Positions 1 to 10,955 of a stretch of 64,000 nt of DNA are shown piece after piece. The DNA is from Boswellia sacra. Lineage: Eukaryota > Streptophyta > Magnoliopsida > Sapindales > Burseraceae. The position numbers and the translations under genes were made by a program. Where the stretch lies: NCBI GenBank assembly GCA_013180625.2, contig SNVD02015899.1, positions 58,779 through 122,778 on the forward strand, given 5' to 3'. Position 1 is the first letter of the stretch; each line of letters begins with the position of its first letter. Under the pieces are notes generated by a model. The model did no database searches. It had not been told where the DNA came from and saw only the letters and a program-made list of their open reading frames with translations.

Positions 1-874
1 GTATTAATCAGTCCTCTAACTTCCAACGCTATTCAAGATGAATAACAATAGAAGACAAATACAAAATTTTCATTGTTTTAATTTGTCAAAAAGAATTGAG
101 ACCTGAATAATTTTTTTTCCGCTCACCACTATCCAACACTGGCTTTACCACCTTTACGTGAATAAATTTTTTTCTCTCAGCATTGTCCATTATTTGTTTC
201 TAAATATAGAAGAATAATAATATAAAAAAAAGACCACGATTGGAAACGGTTTGCCTTATCACCAGATTTAGAGAGAGAGAGAGAGTTGGTTTATGAAAAG
301 GTGAGGTGATCAATATGGGTGTAGAGGCTATTCAGGTGTCTTAACCCAAGACCTCAAGATCCCCCTTCGGACAAGACTCTCTTAATGGAGTAGCAACACC
401 GACTCTGTTCGACTAGAACCACTTGTAGAGGATATTTAGGTATCCAATCTAAAAAGCTAACCTAATGGGTAGAGTGATCAACCTCTTTATATATTAATTC
501 TAAGATCCCACTTTAATCATCTAATTTAGGACTCAACAGGAGAATTGACTAAGAATTACCCTATAAGATATTATGTGTCTGAATTACCCTATAAGATATT
601 ATGTGTCTTCATTAATGCAACAATCTAACAAAGAGTTTTTAAATAAAAATTCAAATTAATATTAATTATTAATTGGTGAAAATTGAAATGCGTCAAAGTG
701 ACAATTCTGTATGTCTTCCTAGCCCTAGAAAGTAAAAAGGATTTACTTTTTTGGTTCTTTAGGTCAGTTGGTCGGTTCATGACATATAATATTTAACAGA
801 AAATAAAAATAGCAACAGTCAACTAATTGAAATCAATTTGGATTGTTATGACTCCAGTTGCACCAATGCTTCAT
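1..874. other. 5' flank of the first dioxygenase gene, no gene seen
   Basis: AT-rich sequence with no open frame I can support. A short GA microsatellite lies near 270-285. A perfect two-copy tandem repeat of 28 bases occupies 553-580 and 581-608. The more GC-rich stretch at about 300-500 resembles decayed transposon DNA, but I cannot assign it to a family. Confidence 0.6.
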
Positions 875-883
875 TATATATAA
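875..883 (+). promoter_or_regulatory. candidate TATA box of dioxygenase copy 1
   Basis: TATATATAA lies 40 bases upstream of the chosen ATG at 924, so the predicted 5' UTR would be very short. Seen in sequence; use as a promoter is inferred. Confidence 0.4.
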
Positions 884-923
884 CAAGCAACAACATAAAC
901 ATAAGCCCAAAATTAAGATCATT

Positions 924-2356
924 ATGAGATCGAGATCACAGCCCAAGATTCCCGTTATAGCTTTTTCCAAGGAAGACTTGAAGCCAGGAACAAGCACCTG
1001 GCTATCCACACGCGAAGAAATCCGCCGTGCATTTGAAGAGTTTGGCTGTTTTGAAGCAAGTTATAGTAAAGTTCCCCTGCAAATTCACAACGATGTCTTT
1101 GCCACAGCTGCAGAGTTATTTGCACTCCCAACCGAGATCAAAATGAGAAACAAAAGCACTAAGCCTTTCTTCGAATACTTAGGACAATATAGTGCCCTTC
1201 CTCTCTATGAATCCTTGGCCATTGATAACCCAACAGATCTTGAGTCAACTCAAAGTTTCACCACCATCATGTGGCCAAATGGAAATGATCGTTTTTGGGA
1301 TCATCTTATCCTATCATTTAATTTATTTGGTGTACTATTGCCATCTCTAAAAGTATTTTTGTGTTGCTTTTATGATATTTTGATGTTAAAACAGATAAAA
1401 GGACCTTTCTCCAAATCAAACTATTGCTTGGAGTGCTTCTTGTCAGAGAAGCATCTAATATCTTCTTTTTTGTCTTTTGCGGGTCGGAAGAGTACTTTGA
1501 ATGTTGTTTTTCGAAGAGTACTTTCGATTTTTTTTTTTAATAAACCACTTTCGATTGAAAATTATAACGCAAAACACTTTAGTTGTCTCTGATTTAATGC
1601 CCCTTGTTGTTTTAAATCAGTGAAATTGCTCATTCCTTCTCGAAGCTTTTAGTGGACTTGGACAAAATGGTGATGAAAATGCTATTTGAGAGCTATGGTG
1701 TTGAGAGGTGCTATGAGTCTTACACTGAATCAGCAAATTATCTTCTGCGATACTTCAAATATAGAGTACCGGAGATCAACGAGAAAACGACAGGAGTGAA
1801 ACCTCACACTGACAAGAGCGTAACATCCATAATTCATCAGAGTCATATAAGGGGTTTGCAAGTGAAGACAAAGGATGAGGATTGGATCGATGTTGAGCCC
1901 TCACCTTCATCTTTTCTTGTCATGGCAGGTGATGCGCTCATGGTGAGTCACTATATCTTCTATCTTATGGAAGAACAAAACGTTAGGATCAATTCATGTG
2001 ATACTAGCATCTTTTGTTTATTTATTCCTTTTTTTTTTTTCAAATAAGTTTCCATGGTGTTGAATCAAGAAATTAATATTGCAACAATTAAGTTGTAATG
2101 AGATTAATTTTTGCCTTAGGCGTGGAGTAATGACAGAGCACGAGCTTGTTGCCATAAAGTGATAATGACTGCCACTGAAACGAGATACTCAATGGGGTTA
2201 TTTTCCTACAAGAGTGGAATAACTGATCCCAAAGATTTCGCAGATGACGCAACGCCCTTGAAGTATAAGCCATTTGATCCTTCTGAGTTCCTACGTTTTT
2301 ATGAGTTCAAGGGTAGAAATTTAGCTTGTCCTATCAAAGCATACTGTGGCCTTTGA
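924..2356 (+). CDS. AOP-like 2-oxoglutarate/Fe(II) dioxygenase, copy 1 (splice donor 1 altered)
   Basis: Three exons: 924-1297, 1621-1942 and 2120-2356, encoding 310 residues, normal for the family. These cytosolic enzymes use 2-oxoglutarate, O2 and Fe(II) to oxidise small metabolites; the substrate is unknown. The ATG at 924 fits the N-terminus of the other copies (a PKIPVIAFSKEDLKPG stretch). The N-terminal DIOX_N-type region spans roughly residues 8-100. The Fe(II) ligands are H187 and D189 (HTD) and H244; the 2-oxoglutarate arginine is R254 in RYS. Intron 2 has a good GTGAGT donor. Intron 1 is odd: by alignment with copies 2, 4 and 5 the donor should be at 1298-1299, but reads GG. An in-frame alternative exists: donor GT at 1291 with acceptor AG at 1651-1652, replacing about 13 residues with one Leu. 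The reading frame is otherwise undamaged, so this is either a recent pseudogene or a gene with shifted splicing. Confidence 0.75.
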
Positions 2357-2755
2357 ATTTGAGAAATCTTTTCGTCCAAGAACATTCACGGGTTGCTATG
2401 CCTATGCTTCTGAGTGCCGTTAGCAAAAATTTACTAATCTGGTGCAGAGTTTGTCAGTTGCACGCATTTATTAATGGTGTGAAAGTCAGCTTTGTAATTG
2501 TAATAAAGCTTCTGTTAAATAAACATTTTGTTGTTTTATTTCATATTTCATATTCTCTGAATGTCAAACATATGACTTTCCTTGTTTCCAAAGTCTAAAA
2601 TTGTTAGCCAGTGGACATTTTCTGATTTTGAAGTTCATCTGAGTGCGATAATTAATAAAGAAACAGTTGCTAGAACTGTAGTAAATTAAATATTCGTTAA
2701 GTTTTATATTACCTTGCCACTAAGAGGGTCTAAGTATATTGCCAGGCCCAATATT
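2357..2755 (+). other. 3' flank of copy 1 with a candidate poly(A) signal
   Basis: AATAAA at 2502-2507, about 150 bases after the stop codon, is the likely polyadenylation signal. A related sequence with AATAAA follows the exon-3 relic near 8418, showing that the 3' UTR was duplicated together with exon 3. Nothing else is recognisable. Confidence 0.5.
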
Positions 2756-3871
2756 AATCTGTTGTTTTTATGATAACATACAAGTTTCGTTTACAAATTA
2801 ATATAGTACAACTCTTTACTTGACATATCACTAATCATCCTATTTATTGTGGAGTTACTAAGTTTACTTTTGTATTTCATTCTTCTAGTAGTTTGTATAA
2901 ATCAATTAGTTTATATACAAAGTTCAAAATTATATATATATATATAGATATAGAAGGTTAAATTCATGTTTCATTGGAATAGAGTGTGAAGCAATGACAG
3001 AAAATGTTCATTAAATAAATGTTTCTTCATTAATTAAAAGGGTTATATATAGGTCAGTCAATTCCAAATATAATGTTTGTTAACGTTAGCAAGGTTGACC
3101 TTGGCATATAAACCTTAAATTATAGTCACACGGTCGGCAAAACTTTGTACCAACTATCAACTACTTAATTTTTTAGCCGTTTGGTGTTAATTGTTGTATA
3201 TTAATCTAAAGGTCTCTAGTCACTGAAATTCAATACAAGGTGTAGAGGGCTATTAATTTCCTACCTGCCATCTGTATGGCACTCAATTCAAAAATGCATA
3301 ATTTATATCCCAAATAATAGATAATTGATTAATGATTGTCAACGTATATAATTTTAAATTAAGCCGTTTGCTCTTAAATGTGTGTACTCTATTAATAATC
3401 TTAAACAGAACTAAACATCACCAATAATAAAAATGGAGGGTTTACTTCCTATATATCTACCTTCTATATGGCAGTAATGAATTAAAATGGGTTTATCACT
3501 TGTTTTTATTCTAATGCTCTCTTCGAATTCTTGTTCTATATATCCATTAATTCTCCCACTTGTCTTACCGCCCTCATCCATTGTGAAATAAGATATTATT
3601 TGTCCTATTAAATATGAATTATTGTATTCAATTTAAGCTCTAGGTCGTCATCTAGTAAGAATTTACGAGATTCCTTCTGAATAACATCGATCACTGTCTT
3701 ATAAATACAAACTCTAATCTCATATAAATTGATACGTTACAGTTCTTATGTGATCTTCATCTCATCTATGTTGAATATTTGCTCTATTAAAATTTGAGTA
3801 ATATTGCACAATCAGAAACTCTTCATATGTACAAATAATAAATACTCACTTGTTGAAACTCATATAGCATT
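2756..3871. repeat. 1.1-kb direct repeat, copy A
   Basis: This block is nearly identical, with scattered substitutions and small indels, to 6754-7871. The left edge of both begins at AAT(C/T)TGTTGTTTTTATG; the right edge ends at a shared CATATAGCAT. The two copies flank copia 1. They carry no ORF, do not start TG or end CA, and are not the LTRs of that copia, whose own LTR is 6196-6753. Probably a local duplication of intergenic or intronic DNA. Confidence 0.85.
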
Positions 3872-4003
3872 AAATATAATATAGCATTAAATTTATCATC
3901 AAGTTCTCCACCTTGGCGATTTAGCCATTCCACCACAAGACTCTTCTTTTTCTCACATTCTCTATCATAATTGCAACGCCTCCAAATGCGTCCAATGGCA
4001 TGG

Positions 4004-6029
4004 TCAAACTCGTATAATAGTGATCAAGTTCAAACAATGACTGAACTTGTTTGCTGTCACAACCTTAGTCAACATATATGTGGGATTCTCGACAGTCTCA
4101 ATTTTCTGAAGTAAGATTCTCCCTTCATCAATAATCTCCCGCACAAAATGATATCGAACATCAATATGCTTCGTACGAACATGGAACACTGGATTCTTTA
4201 CTAAATGGATAGCACTGTGACTGTCAGAATAAAGAGTAACCAATGTCTGGTTCATGCGTTCTGCCACCCCATTCTGCTGCGGTGTACCTCTAACAGTAAA
4301 AAGACGTACAATACCTTCATCTTGACATAATTTCAAAAACTGATCACTGCAATACTCACCACCATTATCTGTTCTGAGATGCTTGATCTTCTTGTCAATC
4401 TATGTCTCAATCATCTTTTTCCACTTAAGGAAAACATCAAGTACATCATCTTTTGATTTCAAACAGTAGACCCAAGTTCTTCTAGAAAAGTCATCAACAA
4501 AAGTAACAAAGTAATGCCTACCTCCCATAGATGCGGTTTCGGTAGGTCCCCACATATTTGAGTGAATATAATCAAGAATACCCTTGGTATTATGAATAGC
4601 GGTGCCAAATTTTACTCTCTTCTGCTTTCTCAGAACACAATGCTCACAAAAATCCAGCTTGCAGGTCTTTACACCTTTCAATAAGCCTCGTTTTACCAAA
4701 CTGAATAAGGCTTTCTCACCTGCATGTCCCAAACGTATATGCCACAGTCTCGTGATCTCTAAATCTGCATCATTATCAGAAATCATAGCAGCTGATCCAA
4801 TAACCGTATTACCATTATAGTAATACAAGTTATTCCTCCTAGTGCCTTTCAATACCACAAGAGCGCCTAAAATGACCCTCAGAATACCATCTCGAATAGA
4901 TATACCATAGCCTTTAGATTCCAAGGCTCCCAAAGAGATGAGATTCTTCTTCAACTTCGGTACATACCGAACATCTATCAGAACTCTAGTCAGTCCATCA
5001 TGATTCCTCATTCGGATCGAACCTATCCCAGCAGTATGACAAATATCATCATTGCTCATATACACAACTCCACAATCAAGCTCTTCAAACTGAAAGAACC
5101 ATTCTCTATGTGGACATATATGATAAGTACAACCCGAATCCATAATCCACTCATCAGAACCAGAAGTGGATGGGTGACCAGCTAGACATATATCTGACTC
5201 ACTATCATCTTCACGCTCAACAACACATGCATCAGAAACAGCCTTGCCCTTATCTTTCTTTTTCAACTTAGGACAATCTTTCTTCCAATGCCCTTTCTCA
5301 CGACAAAAGGCACACTCATCTTTTCCTAATCTACCCCTCGACCAAGATTTTCTCCTTTTTCCTTGTTTCCTACTTTGACTACGCCCTCTTACTATCAGTG
5401 CATCTACTGACTCATCCCTATGTTCCCTTTGATCTTTCTTACGAATTTTATAATTCAACAAAGCAGAACAAACTTCTTCAAAAGACAGTTTATCTTTCCC
5501 ATGGATAAGAGTAATACACAAATGATCTAATTCATCCGGAAGTGAGCCAATCAATAGCATAGCCTTAATTTCATCTTTGAAGGTTTCATCTAAGTTTAAA
5601 AAAATCAGCAATTAACTTATTAAAATTATCAATATGAGAACTGATGCTCGTACCTGATTTCAACTGGAGACGGAACAATCTCTTCAATAGGTACAGCTAA
5701 TTCTCATTGCTTTTCTTCATATATTTGTTTTCTAGCGCCTTCCACAATTTGTTTACAGATGTCTCTTTAGTGAACGGATACTTTTATTCTTTACACAAGC
5801 AAGAGCGAATCAACCCACAAGCTTTTATATTCAGCCTGTCCCAATCTCTTGTACTGATATCTTCTGGTTTTGTTTCTTCCAGAACAATATCGAAATCTTG
5901 CTGATACAACCCGTCCAACACCTCACTCTGCCATAAGCTGAAATTATTTCGACCATCAAATTTTTCAACATCTATTTTTGTATTTGTCACAGTCACTATC
6001 TTCTCAGGTATAGTTGACGATGAAGCCAT
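4004..6029 (-). pseudogene. copia 1 gag-pol remnant
   Basis: Reading from 6029 downward: a gag start with MASSSTIPEK; a UBN2-type gag region broken by a frame change near 5610-5780; a CCHC zinc knuckle (CAFCREKGHWKKDC, around 5270-5310); the aspartic protease DSG motif (around 5140); the GAG-pre-integrase HxxxC-type region (LWHIRLGH, about 4740); and the N-terminal half of the integrase core. A stop falls near 4400. In the last frame (4336-4004) the integrase motif GVAERMNQTLV runs directly into RNase H residues (YSDSHSAIHLVKN) and the usual C-terminal HIDVRYHFVRE stretch. That junction proves an internal deletion of the reverse transcriptase. Confidence 0.85.
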
Positions 6030-6182
6030 TACTACCTCTCTCAAATAAGCTCGATACACAAATCACCAATAACCAAGCTCTAAACAAACTATTATATTCA
6101 ATAACTAGCAATCCAAATTCAATAGCCCAGAACAGTAGTAAGTGCTTCAATGAAATAGCCACTAACTACGCAAAACCTTCGG

Positions 6183-6195
6183 CTCTAATACCAAT
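6183..6195 (-). promoter_or_regulatory. copia 1 primer-binding site
   Basis: On the - strand it reads TTGGTATTAGAGC, the usual plant copia site complementary to the initiator Met-tRNA (TGGTATCAGAGC) with one change. It directly follows the LTR end, which fixes the LTR boundary. Confidence 0.8.
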
Positions 6196-6753
6196 TGTTA
6201 TGCACGGCGGAAGTGATAACCAACAGAACAACCCAAATACACAACACAAACTATGCTAGATAATTGAATATAATAGCAACTAAAGAGGCAACCAATCAAC
6301 CACAATGCAGAAATAGAAAGAACACCAAGATTTAACAAGGTTCGGTATAAATACCTACGTCCTTGGGTGCCGCTGAAGAAACTTTCCACTATCTTTAAAG
6401 AGAATTACAAACTTTTTGGCCATAATACAAATTTCACAACTATTGAGTCAAACTGTAGTTACCTAAATAGTTGGGTCAAACTGTAATTATCCAAACAATT
6501 GGGCAATACTACAAATACCTAAAACAAAGGGAAAAAAATAAATATTACAAACTTTAAGGTCCTTAATAAAAGATCCTTAAACTATGAGGTCTTCTATGTG
6601 AGACCTTACAAATAGAGGGGGTGAAAGAAAATTTTCAGTGGGACTACTTAAACTTCTCCCATGTGGCTTCTTTTATAAGCCCACATGAGACCCATGCTTT
6701 GCAACTTAACCAATGTGGGATCTCTCCCACTTGCATATGAGCCACACTCAACA
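6196..6753 (-). repeat. copia 1 long terminal repeat (only copy)
   Basis: 558 bases. On the + strand it starts TGTTATGCAC and ends CACTCAACA, so the TGTT...AACA inverted ends of copia LTRs are present. It is the element's 5' LTR because the primer-binding site adjoins its low-coordinate edge. No second copy was seen near 3870-4000. Confidence 0.8.
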
Positions 6754-7871
6754 AATTTGTTGTTTTTATGATAACATAAAAGGTTCGTATACAAATTAAT
6801 ATAGTACAACTCTTTACTTGACATATCACTAATCATCCTATTTATTGTGGAGTTACTAAGTTTACTTTTGTATTTAATTCTTCTATTAGTTTGTATAAAT
6901 CAATTAGTATATATACAAAGTTCAAAATTATATATATATAGATATAGAAGGTTAAATTCATGTTTCATTGGAATAGAGTGTGAAGCAATGACAGAAAATG
7001 TTCATTAAATAAATGTTTCTTCATTAATTAAAAGGGTTATATATAGGTCAGTCAATTCCAAATATAATGTTTGTTAACGTTAGCAAGGTTGACCTTGGCA
7101 TATGAACCTTAAATTATAGTCACACGGTCGGCAAAACTTTGTACCAACTATCAACTACTTAATTTTTTAGCCGTTTGGTGTTAATTGTTGTATATTAATC
7201 TAAAGGTCTCTAATCACTGAAATTCAATAGAAGATGTAGAGGGCTATTATTTTCCTACCTGCCATCTGTATGGCACTCAATTCAAAATTGCATAATTTAT
7301 GTCCCAAATAATAGATAATTAATTAATGATTGTCAACTATAAAGTATATAATTTTAAATTAAGCCGTTTGCTCTTAAATGTGTGTACTCAATTAATAATC
7401 TTAAACAGCACTAAACATCACCAATAATAAAAATGGAGGGTTTACTTCCTATATATCTACCTTCTATATGGCAGTAATGAATTAAAATGGGTTTATCACT
7501 TGTTTTTATTCTAATGCTCTCTTCGAATTCTTCTTCTATAGATCCATTAATTCTCCCGCTTGTCTTACCGCCCTCATCCATTGTGAAATAAGATATTATT
7601 TGTCCTATTAAATATAAATTATTGTATTCAATTTAAGCTCTAGGTCGTCATCTAGTAAGAATTTACGAGATTCCTTTTGAATAACATCGATCACTGTCTT
7701 ATAAATACAAACTCTAATCCCATATAAATTGATACGTTACAGTTCTTATGTGATCTTCATCTCATCTATGTTGAATATTTGCTCCATTAAAATTTGAGTA
7801 ATATTGCACAATCAGAAACTCTTCATATATACAAATAATAAATACTCACTTGTTGAAACTCATATAGCATT
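6754..7871. repeat. 1.1-kb direct repeat, copy A'
   Basis: Second copy of 2756-3871, abutting the outer edge of the copia 1 LTR. It continues into sequence resembling intron 2 of copy 1 and then into the exon-3 relic, so this copy is attached to a duplicated piece of the dioxygenase gene. Confidence 0.85.
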
Positions 7872-8029
7872 ATATATATGCATGCATCCATTGTGAAATA
7901 AGCTTTCTATCCAACTAATTATTATTATTATCATTTTTTCATGAGATAATATTTGTATGAGTTGGATGTACATGTAGTATTCTCTTATTATAACAAACTG
8001 AGTTTTAATGAGATTCATTTTTTCCTAAG

Positions 8030-8268
8030 CATGGAGTAATGACAGAATACGACCTTCTTGGCATAAAGTCACAATGACTGCCACTGAAACGAGATACTCA
8101 AGGGGATTATTTTCATTCAAGGCTGGAATAATAGATATACCTGACGGCTTGTTGATGAAACAAGGCCCCTGAAGTATAAGCCATTTGATCAGCTTTGACT
8201 ATCTTCACTTCTGTAGGTTAAATGGTAACAAAGTAGATTTTTCTATCAAAGAATAATGTGGTGTTTGA
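8030..8268 (+). pseudogene. AOP-like dioxygenase exon-3 relic
   Basis: Clearly similar to exon 3 of copy 1, including the preceding intron end (ATGAGATT...CCTAAG) and the stretch ACTGCCACTGAAACGAGA that codes for the 2-oxoglutarate arginine in R-Y-S. Small indels break the frame (for example near 8150-8175), the iron-ligand His region is disturbed, and no exons 1 or 2 precede it. It marks a lost array member. The Tat-like gypsy element inserted about 250 bases downstream. Confidence 0.8.
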
Positions 8269-8527
8269 ATTTGAGAAATCTACTTTTTATCCCAGAAACT
8301 CCACATTGCTACGAAGATGCTTCTGAGTAGTAATGCTAGTAGCAAAATTTATTTAGTGTAAGGCTTGTCTCCGTTCTATTTTTTGACGGTGTGAAAGCTT
8401 AACTTTTGTAATTGTAATAAAGCTTCAATTAAATAAATATTAGGTAGTGTTATACATACAAACTTTATTTTGTACAAATTAATTTGACTTGACTTTTTAA
8501 TTAGCATATATATATATCCTTCAACCT

Positions 8528-9059
8528 TGTTGATGCACGGTTTCCGGACGGCCGGGACGCGGGTCGGAGCTCTCGTGGTACGTCGGGTCCAGTCCTGCGA
8601 GCACAGAAAAACAGTCAGGGGCGCCGACGGTGGTGCCGGCGGTGACCCTCGGACGCTCAAGTCAGTTTCCGGCACTCCGGAGTTTTCTGGGAGAATTTCC
8701 TAGAGAGAGAAGCTCTCAAAAGTGAAGGAAATCTAGAGAGAGAGTAAGTTCAGAAAAGTGTGCATACCTTGAGCAATAATCCGGAGGGTTTATATAGGAG
8801 TCGGGATGGGCCATTGTGGGACCCAGATAATAGGCCTAGATGATGGACTTCAGTAATGGGCTTACTGAATTAGAAATAACTAGGCCCAGATAATGGGCTT
8901 CAGTAATGGGCTTACTGAATTAGAAATAATTAAGGCCCAGATAATGGGCTTCAGTAATGGGCTTACTGAATTAGAAATAACTAGGCCCAGATACTGGGCT
9001 TCAGTAATGGGCTTACTGAATTAGAAACAATTAGGCCCAATATTGTTATGGCCATAACA
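8528..9059 (-). repeat. gypsy 3' LTR
   Basis: On the + strand it begins TGTTGATGCACG and ends GGCCATAACA. It is very similar to 17148-17690. Its inner part (about 8820-9040) is a tandem array of roughly 51-base units built on GGGCTTCAGTAATGGGC. A short indel distinguishes it from the other LTR near 8560-8570. Confidence 0.9.
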
Positions 9060-9187
9060 GTAGTCCCCCCAGTCCCAAGTTGACCAATGGGTCGGCGTAG
9101 GGACTATTTAGTTGTTCTGGGTTATAAATTAAATGTGTTAGGGGGCCAGCCCAAAGATGTGATTCATTAAACCCTAAAATAGTGCTC

Positions 9188-9194
9188 TATATAA
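9188..9194 (+). promoter_or_regulatory. candidate TATA box of the antisense unit
   Basis: TATATAA lies about 130 bases upstream of the GTAAGT donor at 9319. It sits in internal DNA just inside the 3' LTR, on the strand opposite pol. A transcript would start near 9220, giving a first non-coding exon of about 100 bases. Promoter use is inferred. Confidence 0.5.
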
Positions 9195-9529
9195 GACACA
9201 AGTGTTGGGGAGTAGGGTTTACTAAAAAATAGGAGAGAGCACCCAGGAGGCCAGCAGTGCAAGTGACCCCAGCAAACAGAACTTTCTAACTTGAGCCCGG
9301 ATTTTCCAACCGCCACAAGTAAGTACTTTTTTTCTTGTGTATGTACTTTAGAATGCATGGATTAAGTTTAATTTTTCAATGCGAAAAATTCTGTACGGAT
9401 TATGCCCTTCGTGTGTTTATGCAATTGTGTGTGAAAGAGACATGAATACATGTTTGGGCATGATGGAGGGTCGGCTCGCATGGGACGAGCAGTTGTTACG
9501 CACATCGTAGCTGCGCTGGGCGCGCGGTA

Positions 9530-9990
9530 GGCTTGCGAGGGCATGCTGCGAGGGCACGCTGGGCGCGCTGCCTGGGCGCTGCATGGGCGCGCCTGGGCGC
9601 TGCCTGGGTGCTGCCTGGGCGCTGCATGAGCGCGCCTGGGCGCTGCCTGGGCGCGCTGCATGGGCGCTGCCTGGGCGTGCAGCTTGGGTGCGCTGCATGG
9701 GCGCTGCCTGGACGCGAGCCGCAGGCGAGCGGCGAGGGGGAGAGGCGCTGGGCGCGCGCAGGGGCGAGGGGCGAGGCCTGGTCGCGCGAGCCGCGGGCGA
9801 GCGGCGAGGGGCGAGGCGCTGGTCGCGCGCAGGGGTGAGGGGCGAGGTGCTGGGCGCGCGCAGGGGCGAGGCGCATGCGCGCTGGGCGCTGGGCGATCGC
9901 GTGCGTACTGGGCGAGTCGCATGCGCGCTGGGCGATCGCGTGGGCGCTGGGCGATGGGCGATCGCGTGCGCGCTAGGCGCTGGGCTTGCC
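9530..9990. repeat. GC-rich tandem array of GGGCGCTG-type units
   Basis: Strongly GC-rich low-complexity DNA made of short imperfect units such as GCCTGGGCGCTGCATGGGCG and, later, GCGAGGGGCGAGGC. It contrasts sharply with the AT-rich surroundings. Open frames in several phases (Ala/Arg/Pro-rich) are by-products of the repeat and not genes. Confidence 0.9.
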
Positions 9991-10059
9991 GCCTATGTCA
10001 TGCAGGTTTACGTGAGTTTGTAAGGATTTCCTGCAGGAAATTTGAATAAGTACGGGGGC

Positions 10060-10865
10060 ATATTAGCAAATTCTGAAATTTCCATTATATAACTTCGGGG
10101 GTGTTGCTGAAAAATTTCAAAACTTTTACTTAAAATCGCGGGGGGTTTCTGAAAAATTTCAAACCTTAATTTTTTTCGCGGGGGTGTTTCTGCGAAATTT
10201 CAAACCTTTATTTTCCCTCTGCGGGAGTGTTTCCACGAAATTTCAAACCTTTATTTTTTTTCTCCGCGGGGGTGTTCCCGCGAATTTTCAAACTTTTATT
10301 TTTTCTCCGCGGGGGTGTTTCCTCGAATTTTCAAACTTAAATAATTTTTTCTCCGTGGGGGTGTTTCCGCGAATTTTCAAACTTGAATAATTTTTCCTCC
10401 GCGGGCGTGCTTCCGCGGGTTTTCAGACTTGAATAATTTTTCCATCCGCGGGCGTGCTTCCGCGGATTTTTAGACTTGAATAATTCGTCCATCCGCGGGC
10501 GTGCTTCCGCGCATTTTCGCGGATTTTCAAACTTGAATAATTTTTCCTCCGCGGGCGTGCTTCCGCGAGTTTTCAGACTTGAATAATTTTTCCATCCGCG
10601 GGCGTGCTTCCGCGGATTTTTAGACTTGAATAATTCGTCCATCCGCGGGCGTACTTCCGCGGATTTTTAGACTTGAATAATTCGTCCATCCGCGGGCGTG
10701 CTTCCGCGGATTTCCGCGGATTTTCAAACTTGAATAATTTTTCCTCCGCGGGCGTGCTTCCGCGGGTTTTCAGACTTGAATAATTTTTCCATCCGCGGGC
10801 GTGCTTCCGCGGATTTTTAGACTTGAATAATTCGTCCATCCGCGGGCGTGCTTCCGCGGATTTTC
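10060..10865. repeat. minisatellite of about 47-bp units with higher-order organisation
   Basis: Repeated units of the form GACTTGAATAATTTTTCC followed by a CCGCGGGCGTGCTTCCGCGG core, itself a palindromic CCGCGG pair. The left half is degenerate (GGGGGTGTTTC...GAAATTTCAAA). The right half shows a higher-order pattern in which three slightly different units recur together three times (from about 10390, 10545 and 10740). The - strand frames read as repeated MDELFKSKNPRK-like peptides, a by-product of the repeat. Confidence 0.9.
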
Positions 10866-10955
10866 GATACAATCCCCCAGTTTTTTTTTTTTTCACCTCT
10901 TCCTTCCCTCAGTAGACTTGGTTTGATGACTAACGACCCCTCTTTGACTGTGCAG

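Larger units (their letters stand above)
3872..6753 (-). mobile_element. copia 1: Ty1/copia element, one LTR, internally deleted
   Basis: The element lies on the - strand. Its 5' LTR is 6196-6753, the primer-binding site is beside it, and gag-pol runs down to about 4004. The expected 3' LTR is missing: the sequence breaks just after the polypurine-like GGTGGAGAAC (reverse complement, near 3905-3915) and passes into repeat A. Most of integrase, all of the reverse transcriptase core and the start of RNase H are deleted. It cannot be autonomous. Confidence 0.85.
9319..10955 (+). other. predicted 5'-UTR intron of the antisense unit
   Basis: The donor is ACAA|GTAAGTAC at 9319 and the acceptor TTGACTGTGCAG ends at 10955, exactly before ATGGCTAGAG. 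The 1.6-kb intron holds two tandem GC-rich arrays (9530-9990 and 10060-10865). Both splice sites match plant consensus well; splicing itself is inferred. Confidence 0.6.

Noticed and set aside
2756..7871. The 1.1-kb direct repeats as LTRs of the copia between them
   Set aside because: They lack TG/CA ends and do not adjoin a primer-binding site; the real LTR (6196-6753) lies inside and has one.
9368..10063. Overlapping long ORFs on both strands rich in Ala, Arg, Pro and Gly
   Set aside because: They are translations of the GC-rich GGGCGCTG array in several phases at once; no domain, and composition follows the repeat only.
10060..10865. Regularly spaced repeats reminiscent of a CRISPR array
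   Set aside because: Units are contiguous tandem copies with no unique spacers, and the genome is eukaryotic.
10337..10896. - strand ORFs with repeated MDELFKSKNPRK / GWKNYSSLK peptides
   Set aside because: The peptide repeat mirrors the roughly 47-bp minisatellite; units of changing frame and no start context argue against a gene.
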